DNA from: Mycobacteriales bacterium
Lineage (GTDB): Bacteria; Actinomycetota; Actinomycetes; Mycobacteriales; SCTD01
DNA length: 64,000 bases
Reading direction: 5' to 3'
NCBI GenBank assembly: GCA_030697205.1
Contig: JAUYQP010000045.1
Span: 29,193-93,192, forward strand
Part shown: positions 31,468 to 39,759 of the stretch, in pieces
How positions within the stretch are numbered: position 1 is the stretch's first letter
Layout: the number at the start of each line of letters is the position of its first letter
Translations under genes and position numbers: made by a program
The notes under the pieces: generated by a model
Told to the model about the DNA's origin: nothing
Seen by the model: the letters and a program-made list of their open reading frames with translations, nothing else
Database searches by the model: none

Positions 31468-32824
31468 GCGGCTTGCTCGACTCGTAGGCCCACCGAGGAT
31501 CCTGCGGATCACATCGTGGTCTTGACACTCGGAGCGCACAGGCGCTTGTCACAGCAACGAAGACCGCACCCGCGAGGAGGGTTCCGGCCGAACCGCGTGA
31601 GATCGCCGCGTCGACAAGGCCCCACGTGCGCCACGGGTCTCGCTCTTGACTGACCCTGCCGAGGGGCTGGTACCAGAAGACGCCCACCGCGTGCGTGGCG
31701 ATGGACCAGCCCACCAGGAACCGCGTCACGCGACGCACCCCCGCGCGGGCCGCAAGCCGCTCGTAGCCGAGTGCGCATAGAGGCAGCGCCAAGACGAGCA
31801 ATTCCAGTGGCAGTCGGTAGGAGTAGTAGCCCGTTCCGCCTTCGAAGGAGTTCACACGCCACTGGACGACCTGGTAGGCCAATCCGCCAACGGCCGCCCC
31901 TCTCGCCCAGCCCGGCGCGCCATGCAGGCCGCGCCAGGCGGCCATGATCGCCACGATGACGAAGGGCGAGAAGACGAGCAGTCCCCTGATCGGGCTGACC
32001 AGGGACCCCATGGCCGAGTCGAACATGGCAGCCCATGCGCTGGGCGAACTATCTGCGATGCGCGGGCCGGCGTAGGTGTAGCCCCCGCCAACTGAGGGTG
32101 CAGCGAACATGACGCTGTTCCAGAGCACGAGCGTCCCCAGACCCAGGCTGGCCGGCAGCCCGACCCGGTACAACGGCCGAAGGCTTCGTCGCTCCATCGC
32201 GAGCGCTGCGCCGATCACCGCGGCGGGTAGGGCTAAGTGGGGTCTGGTCATGATCGCGGGTGCCAAAGCGAGGCCCGCCCACCATTGCCTGTTTCGTTGA
32301 AAGGCCAGCAGAGCCAGGCTGAGCCAAAAGGCGTCCGGACCATGGGTCCACAGCTCTGCTGAGGCATTGGGCCACAGGCCGGTGCCGAAGGCGAGAGCGG
32401 CTGCCATGGTCAGGGCTGTAGGCGCAGGGATACCGCATCGGGTCATCACGAGACACAGATTGGCTACCGCCAAGCTTGTCAGCACGACGGCGGTCAAGAC
32501 TGCTGGCGTGAGCGGGCTCACTCCCAGGGGTTGCATCACAAACTGGAGTGGGATCGCCACGAGGATCACGCCGGGCATGCGGTTCGACACGACATGCTCG
32601 CCTTGCTGCGTGAACCAGGGGTTGTCTGGCCGTGATGCCTGCTCGAGGTAGAAGGTCCCTCGCGTTGCGAACTCATGAGCCGGCCACGCGGCTGCAACGC
32701 TGTCGGCGTTCGCGATGCCGTACCAGTGCGCGCACACGAGGTAGACGAGCAGGCACGCGAGCGCGCACACCGTCCAAGGCTGCGAAGAAGCATGTGCGGT
32801 CGCTCTCGCTAGCTGCCAAGGCAT
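31445..32824 (-). CDS. Polytopic membrane protein, possibly a GT-C glycosyltransferase
   Basis: 459 residues with about eleven hydrophobic segments. A first external loop (YGIANADSVAAAWPAHEF) holds an acidic residue where GT-C enzymes have their catalytic Asp, and the layout resembles dolichol-phosphate-mannose-type transferases, but I see no certain signature. It follows the major pilin gene on the same strand, past a hairpin, so pilin or surface glycosylation is a fair guess. Codon third positions are less G+C-rich than in the rest of the window. ATG 32824 follows GAGAGGAGA. Confidence 0.6.
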   Translation of the reverse strand: MPWQLARATAHASSQPWTVCALACLLVYLVCAHWYGIANADSVAAAWPAHEFATRGTFYLEQASRPDNPWFTQQGEHVVSNRMPGVILVAIPLQFVMQPLGVSPLTPAVLTAVVLTSLAVANLCLVMTRCGIPAPTALTMAAALAFGTGLWPNASAELWTHGPDAFWLSLALLAFQRNRQWWAGLALAPAIMTRPHLALPAAVIGAALAMERRSLRPLYRVGLPASLGLGTLVLWNSVMFAAPSVGGGYTYAGPRIADSSPSAWAAMFDSAMGSLVSPIRGLLVFSPFVIVAIMAAWRGLHGAPGWARGAAVGGLAYQVVQWRVNSFEGGTGYYSYRLPLELLVLALPLCALGYERLAARAGVRRVTRFLVGWSIATHAVGVFWYQPLGRVSQERDPWRTWGLVDAAISRGSAGTLLAGAVFVAVTSACALRVSRPRCDPQDPRWAYESSKPLSAAVPS

Positions 32825-32860
32825 CGGTGTCTCCTCTCTCGACGCGGGTTGATACGCGAC

Positions 32861-32889
32861 GACGGGGTCGGCGCGATGCCGACCCCGTC
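32861..32889 (-). terminator. Stem-loop between pilin and membrane-protein genes
   Basis: GACGGGGTCGG (32861-32871) pairs perfectly with CCGACCCCGTC (32879-32889). It can terminate most transcripts at the end of the pilin gene and reduce read-through into the membrane protein. Confidence 0.75.
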
Positions 32890-32909
32890 CCGTCTCGGAG
32901 CGCCGTCAA

Positions 32910-33155
32910 TCAGGTGCAGTTGCCGCCCTCAGCGGTGTAGACGCCGCTGCCGTTCACCTTCTGCGCAGCTGAGACCGTCTTGTCGATCCGGCTGTTGGCG
33001 TCCGTGCAGGCGTTCTTGGCGTCAGCCTGGAAGGCGTCCACGGCGAAGATGGCGATGCCGGCGAGGATGCCGAGCACGACGATGACGATCAGCAGCTCGA
33101 TGAGCGTGAAGCCGTCGTCCTTGCGGGTCTTGATGCGCTGAGACATGCGGTTCAT
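32910..33155 (-). CDS. Major type IV pilin-like prepilin
   Basis: 81 residues. A short basic leader ends in KDDG, followed by FTLIELLIVIVVLGILAGIAIFAV, the class III signal and hydrophobic spine of type IVa pilins, including the conserved Glu at +5. The mature part is only about 65 residues with two cysteines that can form the C-terminal disulfide loop, like short actinobacterial or geopilin-type subunits. ATG 33155 follows GGAGGA. It is the most pilin-like subunit in the locus. Confidence 0.9.
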   Translation of the reverse strand: MNRMSQRIKTRKDDGFTLIELLIVIVVLGILAGIAIFAVDAFQADAKNACTDANSRIDKTVSAAQKVNGSGVYTAEGGNCT

Positions 33156-33254
33156 GGTTCCTCCGTAGACGATGGGCGAAGCTGTCAGGAGGAGGATGTG
33201 TCGAGAAGGCGCTCGGTGGCATCAACTGAACGTCTCTCGCCAGCCGCCGAACGG

Positions 33255-33524
33255 TCAGCGCACCTCATCAATTGTGACTAGCCACCCTGACCGACAGCTC
33301 CGCGCATGGAGCGGCAGAAGGGCGACAGACTTGCACCGCTCGAGAGGGAATGCGGGGACCGGCGCGTTCACATCGGCAATCAGCGTGGTGCGTCCGGAAC
33401 CGACGGCTACCTGTGAATAGTGGCCACTATAAAGCTGCCCACCGTCGATGAAGCACGTCGCTACGCGAGGAACGCGCACAGGCGAGTCGCCACGGGGGGC
33501 CGAGGCTACGGGAGCTGGCTCCAC
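33255..33524 (-). CDS. Possible small protein at the end of the minor-pilin operon
   Basis: An 89-residue frame starts at GTG 33524, 19 bases inside the end of the PilX-like gene, and stops at 33255. The composition is plausible for a protein (GRTTLIADVNAPVPAF, SGWLVTIDEVR) and it has three cysteines, but there is no clear ribosome site, signal or family. Without it the stretch 33156-33505 would be noncoding. It may be chance. Confidence 0.35.
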   Translation of the reverse strand: MEPAPVASAPRGDSPVRVPRVATCFIDGGQLYSGHYSQVAVGSGRTTLIADVNAPVPAFPLERCKSVALLPLHARSCRSGWLVTIDEVR

Positions 33525-34963
33525 TGCGTGAGTGTCGTGGCTGACGCCGGTGTTGCGCCGCCTTGGTCATCAAAGGACATGATGCTGCGCAGCACGGGAG
33601 GTCCACCGCTCACTGCAGCAGTGAACACGACGCGCCGATCGCTGCGGCAGGGGTCTAATGCCGAACACGCTGGGAGGGAGATGGGTGCATCCACCTGTGT
33701 CGAGGAGGCGTTCAGCGTCGCAGTGAGAGCCCACACGAGGATTCCGCCATCGAAGACCGTTCTGGTTCTGTTGTGGAGGGAGATGACCCCGCGCGACGTC
33801 GGCAGATACAGGGTTCCGTGGACAAAGATGCTGGGCTCCTTGCCGAACCGAACCGAAACGGGTGACGAGAGCGCCTTCATCCCGCCCACTGCGGACGTGA
33901 GTCCGTGTATCGCGATTGCCGGCTTGTCGGTCGGCCTGGGTCCCGCACAGATCGACAGGACTGGACTGTCGTTCGAGCTGTCGGAGATCAGCACCGACGA
34001 GCCACCGAGCAGCAACTGAGTGTTCGTGGCTCCGCCGTTGTCGCAGGCGGTCCCATCCATCGGTGTTGCGATCTTCTTGCTGGTGAGCCACGTACCTGTT
34101 GCACGTCCGAAGACCACGTTGTACTTGCCGAGGTCGAAGGTGACGTCTTCGAGGTAGTAGACGCCAGGTTGAAAGTACAGAGTTGCATCCTCGTCGCAGG
34201 CCTTCGCGAGATCGAGGGTCTTGAGGATGGTGACAGGACTCAGGACGTAGGTGCCCGGCGAGAACGTGATCAGATCCTTGTCGTCGTTCTTGCCCGCCTT
34301 TCCTGGAAGGCATGACAGTTGCGGGGGAAGAAGCGGAGCGGCAGGCCGCAGCATGACCGAAGGTGTCCACTGGGGGTCCACGCCGGCGGGTGTCGGTGCT
34401 GAGCGGCAGGTCTTGCCCTTGTCGGCAACCACCCGCTCGGCGGGGTTGTTGCCCACTGCGCTGCACTGGCCGTCGCCCTCCGCGATAACCGTGGCCGTCG
34501 ATCGGATGAAACTGTTTGAAGACGTCGAGGTGGTGATGTCATCGTGGCTGTAGATACGCCCGTCCACTACGAGGTCGAACGTGCCAGTCAGCGCAAGCGG
34601 CTCCGTGTCCGAGAGCGTGAGCAAGGCGTTGAGTGCGCGATTCTGAAGCACGACGCCGGAGCCAGGGGCGGGTGAGCAGAGGACAGTCGATGGGCGTCCG
34701 TTGACACCCTCGACGACGAATGCGCAAGGCGGACCGTAAGTGGTACCGACGTCGCCGCTCGGGTCGGCCTTGACCTTCGCTATGGCGTACTCGGTTGCGG
34801 CATCGGCCGCGTACGTTGACTGTCGAGACTCGCGCACCGCATCACTCGACTCGAAGCTGGCCTGCGTGAAGCCCAGCAGCGAGAGGACGAGTACTGAGAC
34901 CAGTAGCAGGAAGACCAGGACGATGAGGAGCGACGCGCCAGCGTCGCCCTTTGGCTTCTTCAC
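33506..34963 (-). CDS. PilX-like minor pilin with a large C-terminal domain
   Basis: 485 residues. GASLLIVLVFLLLVSVLVLSLLGF followed by YAADAATEYAI is the layout of PilX-type minor pilins and of the N terminus of pilus-tip proteins; the prepilin glycine is present, but the Glu+5 is not. The remaining 430 residues are beta-rich with several cysteine pairs and look like an adhesin-type exposed domain (GTYVLSPVTI, GVYYLEDVTFDLG repeats suggest a beta helix). GTG 34963 overlaps the upstream stop (GTGA). Confidence 0.8.
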   Translation of the reverse strand: MKKPKGDAGASLLIVLVFLLLVSVLVLSLLGFTQASFESSDAVRESRQSTYAADAATEYAIAKVKADPSGDVGTTYGPPCAFVVEGVNGRPSTVLCSPAPGSGVVLQNRALNALLTLSDTEPLALTGTFDLVVDGRIYSHDDITTSTSSNSFIRSTATVIAEGDGQCSAVGNNPAERVVADKGKTCRSAPTPAGVDPQWTPSVMLRPAAPLLPPQLSCLPGKAGKNDDKDLITFSPGTYVLSPVTILKTLDLAKACDEDATLYFQPGVYYLEDVTFDLGKYNVVFGRATGTWLTSKKIATPMDGTACDNGGATNTQLLLGGSSVLISDSSNDSPVLSICAGPRPTDKPAIAIHGLTSAVGGMKALSSPVSVRFGKEPSIFVHGTLYLPTSRGVISLHNRTRTVFDGGILVWALTATLNASSTQVDAPISLPACSALDPCRSDRRVVFTAAVSGGPPVLRSIMSFDDQGGATPASATTLTQWSQLP

Positions 34964-35463
34964 GGGAGCCTCCGCTCGGCGACGATGCTGAACGCGCCGT
35001 CGCCCAGGCCGTCCAGGTCCAGTCGGGCGCTGTCAACGCAGGACGCAGGAGTACAGGTCATGCTCGCTGCCGTCAGGTTGCTGGCAACAAGGTCAGAGCT
35101 GGTCGCGGAGCCGCACAGGAACCGCGTGAGGCGTCCGGCCTCGAGCCGGTAGTCAACCGAATACGTCTTGGTGGTGGTCGTCGCCGTGTCGGTCCACTGC
35201 ATGGAGGCCACGAGTGTCTCTGAACCGCCGCCGCAGCGCGGGGTGCTTGTGGAAATCGTACTAGCGCTTTGGACGTCGCGGGTGAAGTAGGCAGAGGTGA
35301 AGGCGCCGGCTTGTGACTCTGTAAGCCTTGTGTTGGTGTCTTCAGTCACGTCCACACTCACGACAAACGCGGCGGACACGACCGAGAAGACAAGCCCCGC
35401 CAGAGACATGGCGACGAGGAGTTCCAGGAGTGTGAACCCCGCCTGGGTGTTGGGACTCTTCAC
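34960..35463 (-). CDS. Type IV minor pilin (PilW/PilV-like)
   Basis: 167 residues. A short leader VKSPNTQAG is followed by FTLLELLVAMSLAGLVFSVV, a textbook prepilin signal with Glu at +5. The exposed domain has four cysteines. Translation is coupled on both sides: GTG 35463 overlaps the previous stop, and its own stop overlaps the PilX-like start. It probably forms part of the initiating tip complex. Confidence 0.88.
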   Translation of the reverse strand: MKSPNTQAGFTLLELLVAMSLAGLVFSVVSAAFVVSVDVTEDTNTRLTESQAGAFTSAYFTRDVQSASTISTSTPRCGGGSETLVASMQWTDTATTTTKTYSVDYRLEAGRLTRFLCGSATSSDLVASNLTAASMTCTPASCVDSARLDLDGLGDGAFSIVAERRLP

Positions 35464-35906
35464 GGTCGCCGCTTGATGAAGGTGGTCGTTTCGAACACTG
35501 ACCCGCCCGTGTTTGACAGGGTTACGGTGATCAGTTGCAGTCCTGTGTCGGGAGTGCAACTACCTGCTCCGTTGACGTTGAAGCTAGATCCAGCCGTCGC
35601 GGGAATGCACTGCACGGAGGTCACAGTCCGCGCGAAGCCAGTAGGGGCACCTGCGACGAAAGAGGCCTGATACGCGGTTCTTGCTGAGGTACTCCCCGTG
35701 GCGACGTAAGTACGTCCCTTCAGGGTCTCGACTGCGCTCTTGAGCTCCACATCAGCGGTGGTGAGCTCTCGGTGACTCCCACCCAATGTCACCGCGGTAC
35801 CCAGTCCACCGACGAGCGTGGTGACCACCAGGCCGACGAACAACACGGAGAGCACGACCTCGAGCAGCGTCTCGCCCGAATCGCATGATCGTCGCTGCCC
35901 ACGCAT
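35460..35906 (-). CDS. Type IV minor pilin with an ETLLE-type signal
   Basis: 148 residues. DSGETLLEVVLSVLFVGLVVTTLVGG is a prepilin segment in which Glu replaces the usual Phe at +1. The spine is followed by a short beta domain with two cysteines. ATG 35906 is one base past the pilC stop. It is the first of three coupled minor-pilin genes. Confidence 0.82.
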   Translation of the reverse strand: MRGQRRSCDSGETLLEVVLSVLFVGLVVTTLVGGLGTAVTLGGSHRELTTADVELKSAVETLKGRTYVATGSTSARTAYQASFVAGAPTGFARTVTSVQCIPATAGSSFNVNGAGSCTPDTGLQLITVTLSNTGGSVFETTTFIKRRP

Positions 35907-35907
35907 G

Positions 35908-37053
35908 TCACAGGTCCCGCGTCTGTCCGAAGATGCCGTACATCGCCGACACGAGTGCGATGGCGACGAAGCCGACGATCACGCCTACGAACAACAGCAC
36001 CGCGGGCTCGAACAGCGACGTGAAGCGCTTGATCTTGTAATCCAGCTCGCGCTCGAAGTAGACCGCTGCGGTGCCTAGCTGCTCGTCGAGGGTGCCGGTG
36101 TTCTCGCCTACTCGGAACATCTGCTTGGCGGAGGGCGGAAACAAGTTGGTCGCGATCAACGGTGCAGCGAGGCCCTCGCCGCGCAGCATCGCCTCACGTG
36201 CCTCAGTGAGACCCTTCTGGAAGACAGCGTTGCTGGTGGCGTCCGTTGTCACCGCCATTGCTGAGGGGAGCGGTACGCCGGCCTGCATCATCGCGCTGAG
36301 GATGCGGCAGAAGCGCTCGAGGACAACGTGCCGAACGAGGTCCCCCAAGACCGGGAGTTTCAGGAGCACGATGTCCCTCGCGGCCTTGCCGCGCTGAGTG
36401 CGCAGGGCCGCGATGAGCATCGCCAAGCCCGCGATCAGAGCGGCCACAATAACTATCGCGTTGCTGGTGAGGAAGTCCGCCGTCCCGAGGAGCATTCTGG
36501 TCGGGAGTGGCAGCTCGGCATCGAGGCTGTCGAAGAAGTGCTCGAACTTCGGGAGCACGAAGGCGACCAGCACCACGACCACGACCACAGACATCCCGAG
36601 AACCACGCTCGGGTAGGCAAGGGCCGACGTGACCTTCCTCCGCGCCTCGAGATCGCGCTCGATGTACTCGGACAGCTGAACGAGGACCGTGTCGAGCTTT
36701 CCCGTCAGCTCGGCCGAGCGAAGGATGCCGAGGTAGTAGGCCGGGAAGGCCGAGCTGTGTGGCTGGCAGGCGTCAGCGAACGTAGAGCCTTCGCGCAAGG
36801 CAGCCAGGATGTCCTGGACGATCGAGCGGAAGAACTTGTTGCCCATCTCCTCCTGGATCGCCTCGAGGGCGTCGAGGATCGGGATACCGGCCTTGATGAA
36901 GACGGCGAGCTGACGCGAGAAGTGCATGAGGTCCTTGCGGGGGACCTTCTTCGCGGTGAGCTCGAACTGCAGGATCGACTTCTTTGGTGCGCGCGAAGCA
37001 GCGACAGGGGCGTCGTCGGGCTGGACGACCTCGAGCTGGTCGGTGATCGACAT
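35908..37053 (-). CDS. pilC: Type IV pilus inner-membrane platform protein PilC
   Basis: 381 residues with two copies of the T2SSF domain: LMHFSRQLAVFIKAGIPI and ERFCRILSAMMQAGVPLPSA. Three membrane helices, one of them the extended VVVVVVLVAFVLPKF, fit PilC. It couples the PilB and PilT motors to the pilin pool. ATG 37053 is eight bases after the pilB stop. Confidence 0.94.
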   Translation of the reverse strand: MSITDQLEVVQPDDAPVAASRAPKKSILQFELTAKKVPRKDLMHFSRQLAVFIKAGIPILDALEAIQEEMGNKFFRSIVQDILAALREGSTFADACQPHSSAFPAYYLGILRSAELTGKLDTVLVQLSEYIERDLEARRKVTSALAYPSVVLGMSVVVVVVLVAFVLPKFEHFFDSLDAELPLPTRMLLGTADFLTSNAIVIVAALIAGLAMLIAALRTQRGKAARDIVLLKLPVLGDLVRHVVLERFCRILSAMMQAGVPLPSAMAVTTDATSNAVFQKGLTEAREAMLRGEGLAAPLIATNLFPPSAKQMFRVGENTGTLDEQLGTAAVYFERELDYKIKRFTSLFEPAVLLFVGVIVGFVAIALVSAMYGIFGQTRDL

Positions 37054-37061
37054 GCTGCCGC

Positions 37062-38855
37062 CTAGGCCGTGTAGATGGTGCGGATGACTTCGGGGATGGT
37101 GGTGAGGTCCTGCTCGACGAGCGAGATGGCCTCGTCGCGCAGGGTGCGCATTCCTTGCTTGACCGCCATGCGGCGCAGCTCGTCCTGGGTGGCCCAGCCG
37201 ACGACGAGGCGCTTGATCTCGGGCGTGATGGTCAGGAGCTCGTAGACGCCGATGCGGTCCTGGTATCCGGTGCCGGAGCAGAAGTTGCAGCCGACCCCGC
37301 GGTAGAAGGTCTTCTTGGGTGCGCCGCCGGCCTCGGCGTAGAAGCCGAGCTCCTCGATGCTGGGCTTGTAGGGCTTGCGGCAGCTGGTGCAGACGCGGCG
37401 CAGCAGGCGTTGGCCGACGACACCGATGACGGAGGAGGCGATGAGGAAGGACTCGATGCCCATGTCGAGGAAGCGGTGCAGGGCCGCGACGGCGTCGGTG
37501 GCGTGCAGCGACGAGAGCACGAAGTGGCCGGTGAGGGCGGACTGGGTGGCGATGCGCGCGGTCTCCACGTCGCGGATCTCGCCGACGAGGATGACGTCCG
37601 GGTCCTGCCGCAGGATCGACTTCAGGCCGGTGGCGAAGGTGAGGCCGGCCTGCTCGTTGGTGGAGATCTGGTTGATCGACGGGAAGACGTACTCGACCGG
37701 GTCCTCGATCGTCATGATGTTGCGCTGCGACTCGTTGATCTCGCTCATCGTCGCGTAGAGCGTCGTCGTCTTGCCGGAGCCGGTGGGCCCGGCGCACAGC
37801 ACCATCCCGAAGGGCGCGCGGACCAGCGCGGAGTAGGTGTCGTGGGTGTCGTTGGGCATGCCGAGGTCGTTGAGCCGGTAGAGCGGGCGGCTCTTGTCGA
37901 GGATGCGGAGCACGACCTTCTCGCCCCAGATGACACCGGTCGAGGCGACCCGGATATCCACCGAGCGGCCGTCGACGTCCATCGCGATCTGGCCGTCCTG
38001 CGGGCGGCGCCGCTCGACGATGTTCATCCCCGCCATGATCTTGAGGCGGCTGGTCAGGGCCGGCCCCATCGAGGACGGCAGTGCCAGGACGTCGTGCAGC
38101 GCACCGTCGATGCGGAAGCGGATGCGCAGGCGCTCGTCCTGCGGCTCGATGTGGACGTCGGAGGCGCGGTCGCGCAGCGCCTGAGTGATGATCTTGTTGA
38201 CGACCTGCACCACCGGGGCGTCGTCCTGCGCGGACTCGCTGGTCAGCGCGACCGTCTTGCGGGTGGCGGCGGTGGCCTCGAAGGCCTTGACGACGTCGTC
38301 GATGCCGGTCAGCGAGCGGTAGGTCGCGTCGATCGAGTGCCGGATCTCGTCGGCGGGGGCGACGACCAGCGTGATCTCGCGGCCGGTCGAGTTGGCGAGC
38401 AGCTGGGCGAGCTCCGACGTGGGGTCGGCGACTGCCACGACGAGGCCGCCGCCGTCGAGCAGCATCATCGGGATGCAGCCGTGGGAGCGGGCGATGCTCT
38501 CGTCCAGAAGCGCTGCGGCGTCGGGCTCCGGGGACTCCTCGCCGAGGTCGACGAGGGCAAGGCCCATCTGGTCGGCGAGCACCTCGGCGAGCGCGCGCGC
38601 GTCGAGCGCGCCGAGCTCGACGAGCAGGGAACCGACGCGCTTGCCCGACGCCGACTGCTGCAGCAGCGCCTCGGACAGTTGCTGGGGCGTGACGTGCCTG
38701 CGGTCGATGAGCAGCTCGCCCAGCTGCTGCCAGTCGGCCGGTCGCTCGAGCGCGACAGCAGGCTCGGGCACCCCAGGGTCCGCGACCCGCTTGCCTCTCG
38801 CGTGCCGGGCTCCGCCCGTCTCCGCGATCTCCTCGTCCTTGCGTCGCAGCTTCAT
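37062..38855 (-). CDS. pilB: Type IV pilus extension ATPase PilB with MshEN-like N domain
   Basis: 597 residues. Residues about 44-96 contain two tandem motifs (QLGELLIDRRHVTPQQL... and RVGSLLVELGALDARAL...) of the MshEN type, which binds cyclic di-GMP in some pilus and secretion ATPases. The motor domain has Walker A GPTGSGKTTTLY, IEDPVEYV, DPDVILVGEIRD, the His box and a four-cysteine zinc site (CTSC...CNFC). It powers pilus extension. ATG 38855 overlaps the stop of a small upstream gene (ATGA). About 35 disordered basic residues precede the MshEN part. Confidence 0.94.
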   Translation of the reverse strand: MKLRRKDEEIAETGGARHARGKRVADPGVPEPAVALERPADWQQLGELLIDRRHVTPQQLSEALLQQSASGKRVGSLLVELGALDARALAEVLADQMGLALVDLGEESPEPDAAALLDESIARSHGCIPMMLLDGGGLVVAVADPTSELAQLLANSTGREITLVVAPADEIRHSIDATYRSLTGIDDVVKAFEATAATRKTVALTSESAQDDAPVVQVVNKIITQALRDRASDVHIEPQDERLRIRFRIDGALHDVLALPSSMGPALTSRLKIMAGMNIVERRRPQDGQIAMDVDGRSVDIRVASTGVIWGEKVVLRILDKSRPLYRLNDLGMPNDTHDTYSALVRAPFGMVLCAGPTGSGKTTTLYATMSEINESQRNIMTIEDPVEYVFPSINQISTNEQAGLTFATGLKSILRQDPDVILVGEIRDVETARIATQSALTGHFVLSSLHATDAVAALHRFLDMGIESFLIASSVIGVVGQRLLRRVCTSCRKPYKPSIEELGFYAEAGGAPKKTFYRGVGCNFCSGTGYQDRIGVYELLTITPEIKRLVVGWATQDELRRMAVKQGMRTLRDEAISLVEQDLTTIPEVIRTIYTA

Positions 38856-39001
38856 GCCGCGTGCTCCAACCACTGCATGAGGGACAGCGCGACCAGGACC
38901 GACAGCGCGATCGCGCTCACGACGATGAGGACGACCTGGGCCGTCACGCCGCGCTCGCGCCCCTCGGGCTGCCCGCTCACGTCCCGCTCCCGTCGCGTCA
39001 T
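38852..39001 (-). CDS. Small single-pass membrane protein coupled to pilB
   Basis: 49 residues. A charged N-terminal half (MTRRERDVSGQ...) is followed by one hydrophobic helix (VVLIVVSAIALSVLVALSL) and a short tail. Its stop overlaps the pilB ATG (ATGA), so it is very probably translated and is the first gene of the pilus operon. It is too small to assign; a pilus-assembly accessory is likely. A later GTG would shorten it by eight residues. Confidence 0.6.
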   Translation of the reverse strand: MTRRERDVSGQPEGRERGVTAQVVLIVVSAIALSVLVALSLMQWLEHAA

Positions 39002-39114
39002 GGGCACCCGGCGGCGCCCTGCTACGACGATCACCCCGAGAGCACCCACATGGGGTCACACGGCGGGCCGTGATGTCCGACCGATCGGACTCTTGACGAG
39101 CGGGGGGTTCGGGT
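39002..39114. promoter_or_regulatory. Region upstream of the pilBC operon
   Basis: This 113-base gap lies between the response-regulator stop and the pilus operon. It contains GTCCGA-CCGA-TCGGAC (39075-39090), a perfect 6-base inverted repeat that could be a regulator site or the terminator of the regulator gene. I see no strong -10/-35 pair for the operon. Confidence 0.35.
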
Positions 39115-39759
39115 CTATGGCCCCGCGACCAGGCCGGAGTCCACGAGGCCCAGTCGCACCGCCGACATGACCGCCTGCGTCCGGTTCGTCGCCCCGAGCT
39201 TGTCGTAGAGCTTGGACATGTGGGTCTTTGCCGTGGACGGGCTGATGTAGAGCTTCGTCGACACCTCAGCGACCGACAGCCCGGCCGCCAGCAGCTGGAG
39301 GATCTCGTCCTCGCGCCCAGTCAGGGTGACCGCGGGACGCGCCATCCGGCGGCGCATCGCGCCGGCCAGGTCCTGGGCCGTGAAGGAGGTCGGCGCGGTG
39401 GCCGAGGCCCGCGCCGCGGACACGACGTCGTCGGACGGCGCGGACTTCAGGACGAAGGCGGACGCTCCCGCCTCGAGCGCGGCGAACAGGTGGTCGTCGG
39501 TGTCGTACATCGTCAAGACCACCAGGCCCATCGCGGGTCGGCTGACCCGCAGCGACTTCACCAGCATGATGCCGCTGCCCTCGCCGAGGTTGACGTCGAC
39601 GACCGCGACGTCGGGGGAGTGGGCGCGGTCGAGCGCGAGCGCCTCGGGCACCGACCCCGCCTCGGCGACGACCGCGAGGTCCACTGTCTGCTCGAAGGCG
39701 CGGCGCAGCCCCTGCCGGATCAGTGCGTGGTCATCGACGAGCATGACGGTCACCGTCAT
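39115..39759 (-). CDS. NarL/LuxR-type response regulator beside the pilus operon
   Basis: 214 residues. The receiver has D9/D10, phospho-acceptor D55 (VAVVDVNLG) and the conserved Lys in FVLKSAP. The C-terminal LuxR helix-turn-helix reads LTGREDEILQLLAAGLSVAEVSTKLYISPSTAKTHMSKLYDKL (key residues R-E at the start and the TAKTH recognition helix). ATG 39759 lies inside the last 29 bases of the kinase gene. It probably controls the adjacent pilus genes. Confidence 0.9.
   Translation of the reverse strand: MTVTVMLVDDHALIRQGLRRAFEQTVDLAVVAEAGSVPEALALDRAHSPDVAVVDVNLGEGSGIMLVKSLRVSRPAMGLVVLTMYDTDDHLFAALEAGASAFVLKSAPSDDVVSAARASATAPTSFTAQDLAGAMRRRMARPAVTLTGREDEILQLLAAGLSVAEVSTKLYISPSTAKTHMSKLYDKLGATNRTQAVMSAVRLGLVDSGLVAGP

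Noticed and set aside
37155..39170. A 671-codon open frame on the strand opposite pilB
   Set aside because: It is a mirror of a G+C-rich gene: its composition is Asp/Gly/Val/Arg/Glu-rich with no motif, and pilB on the other strand has every family signature.
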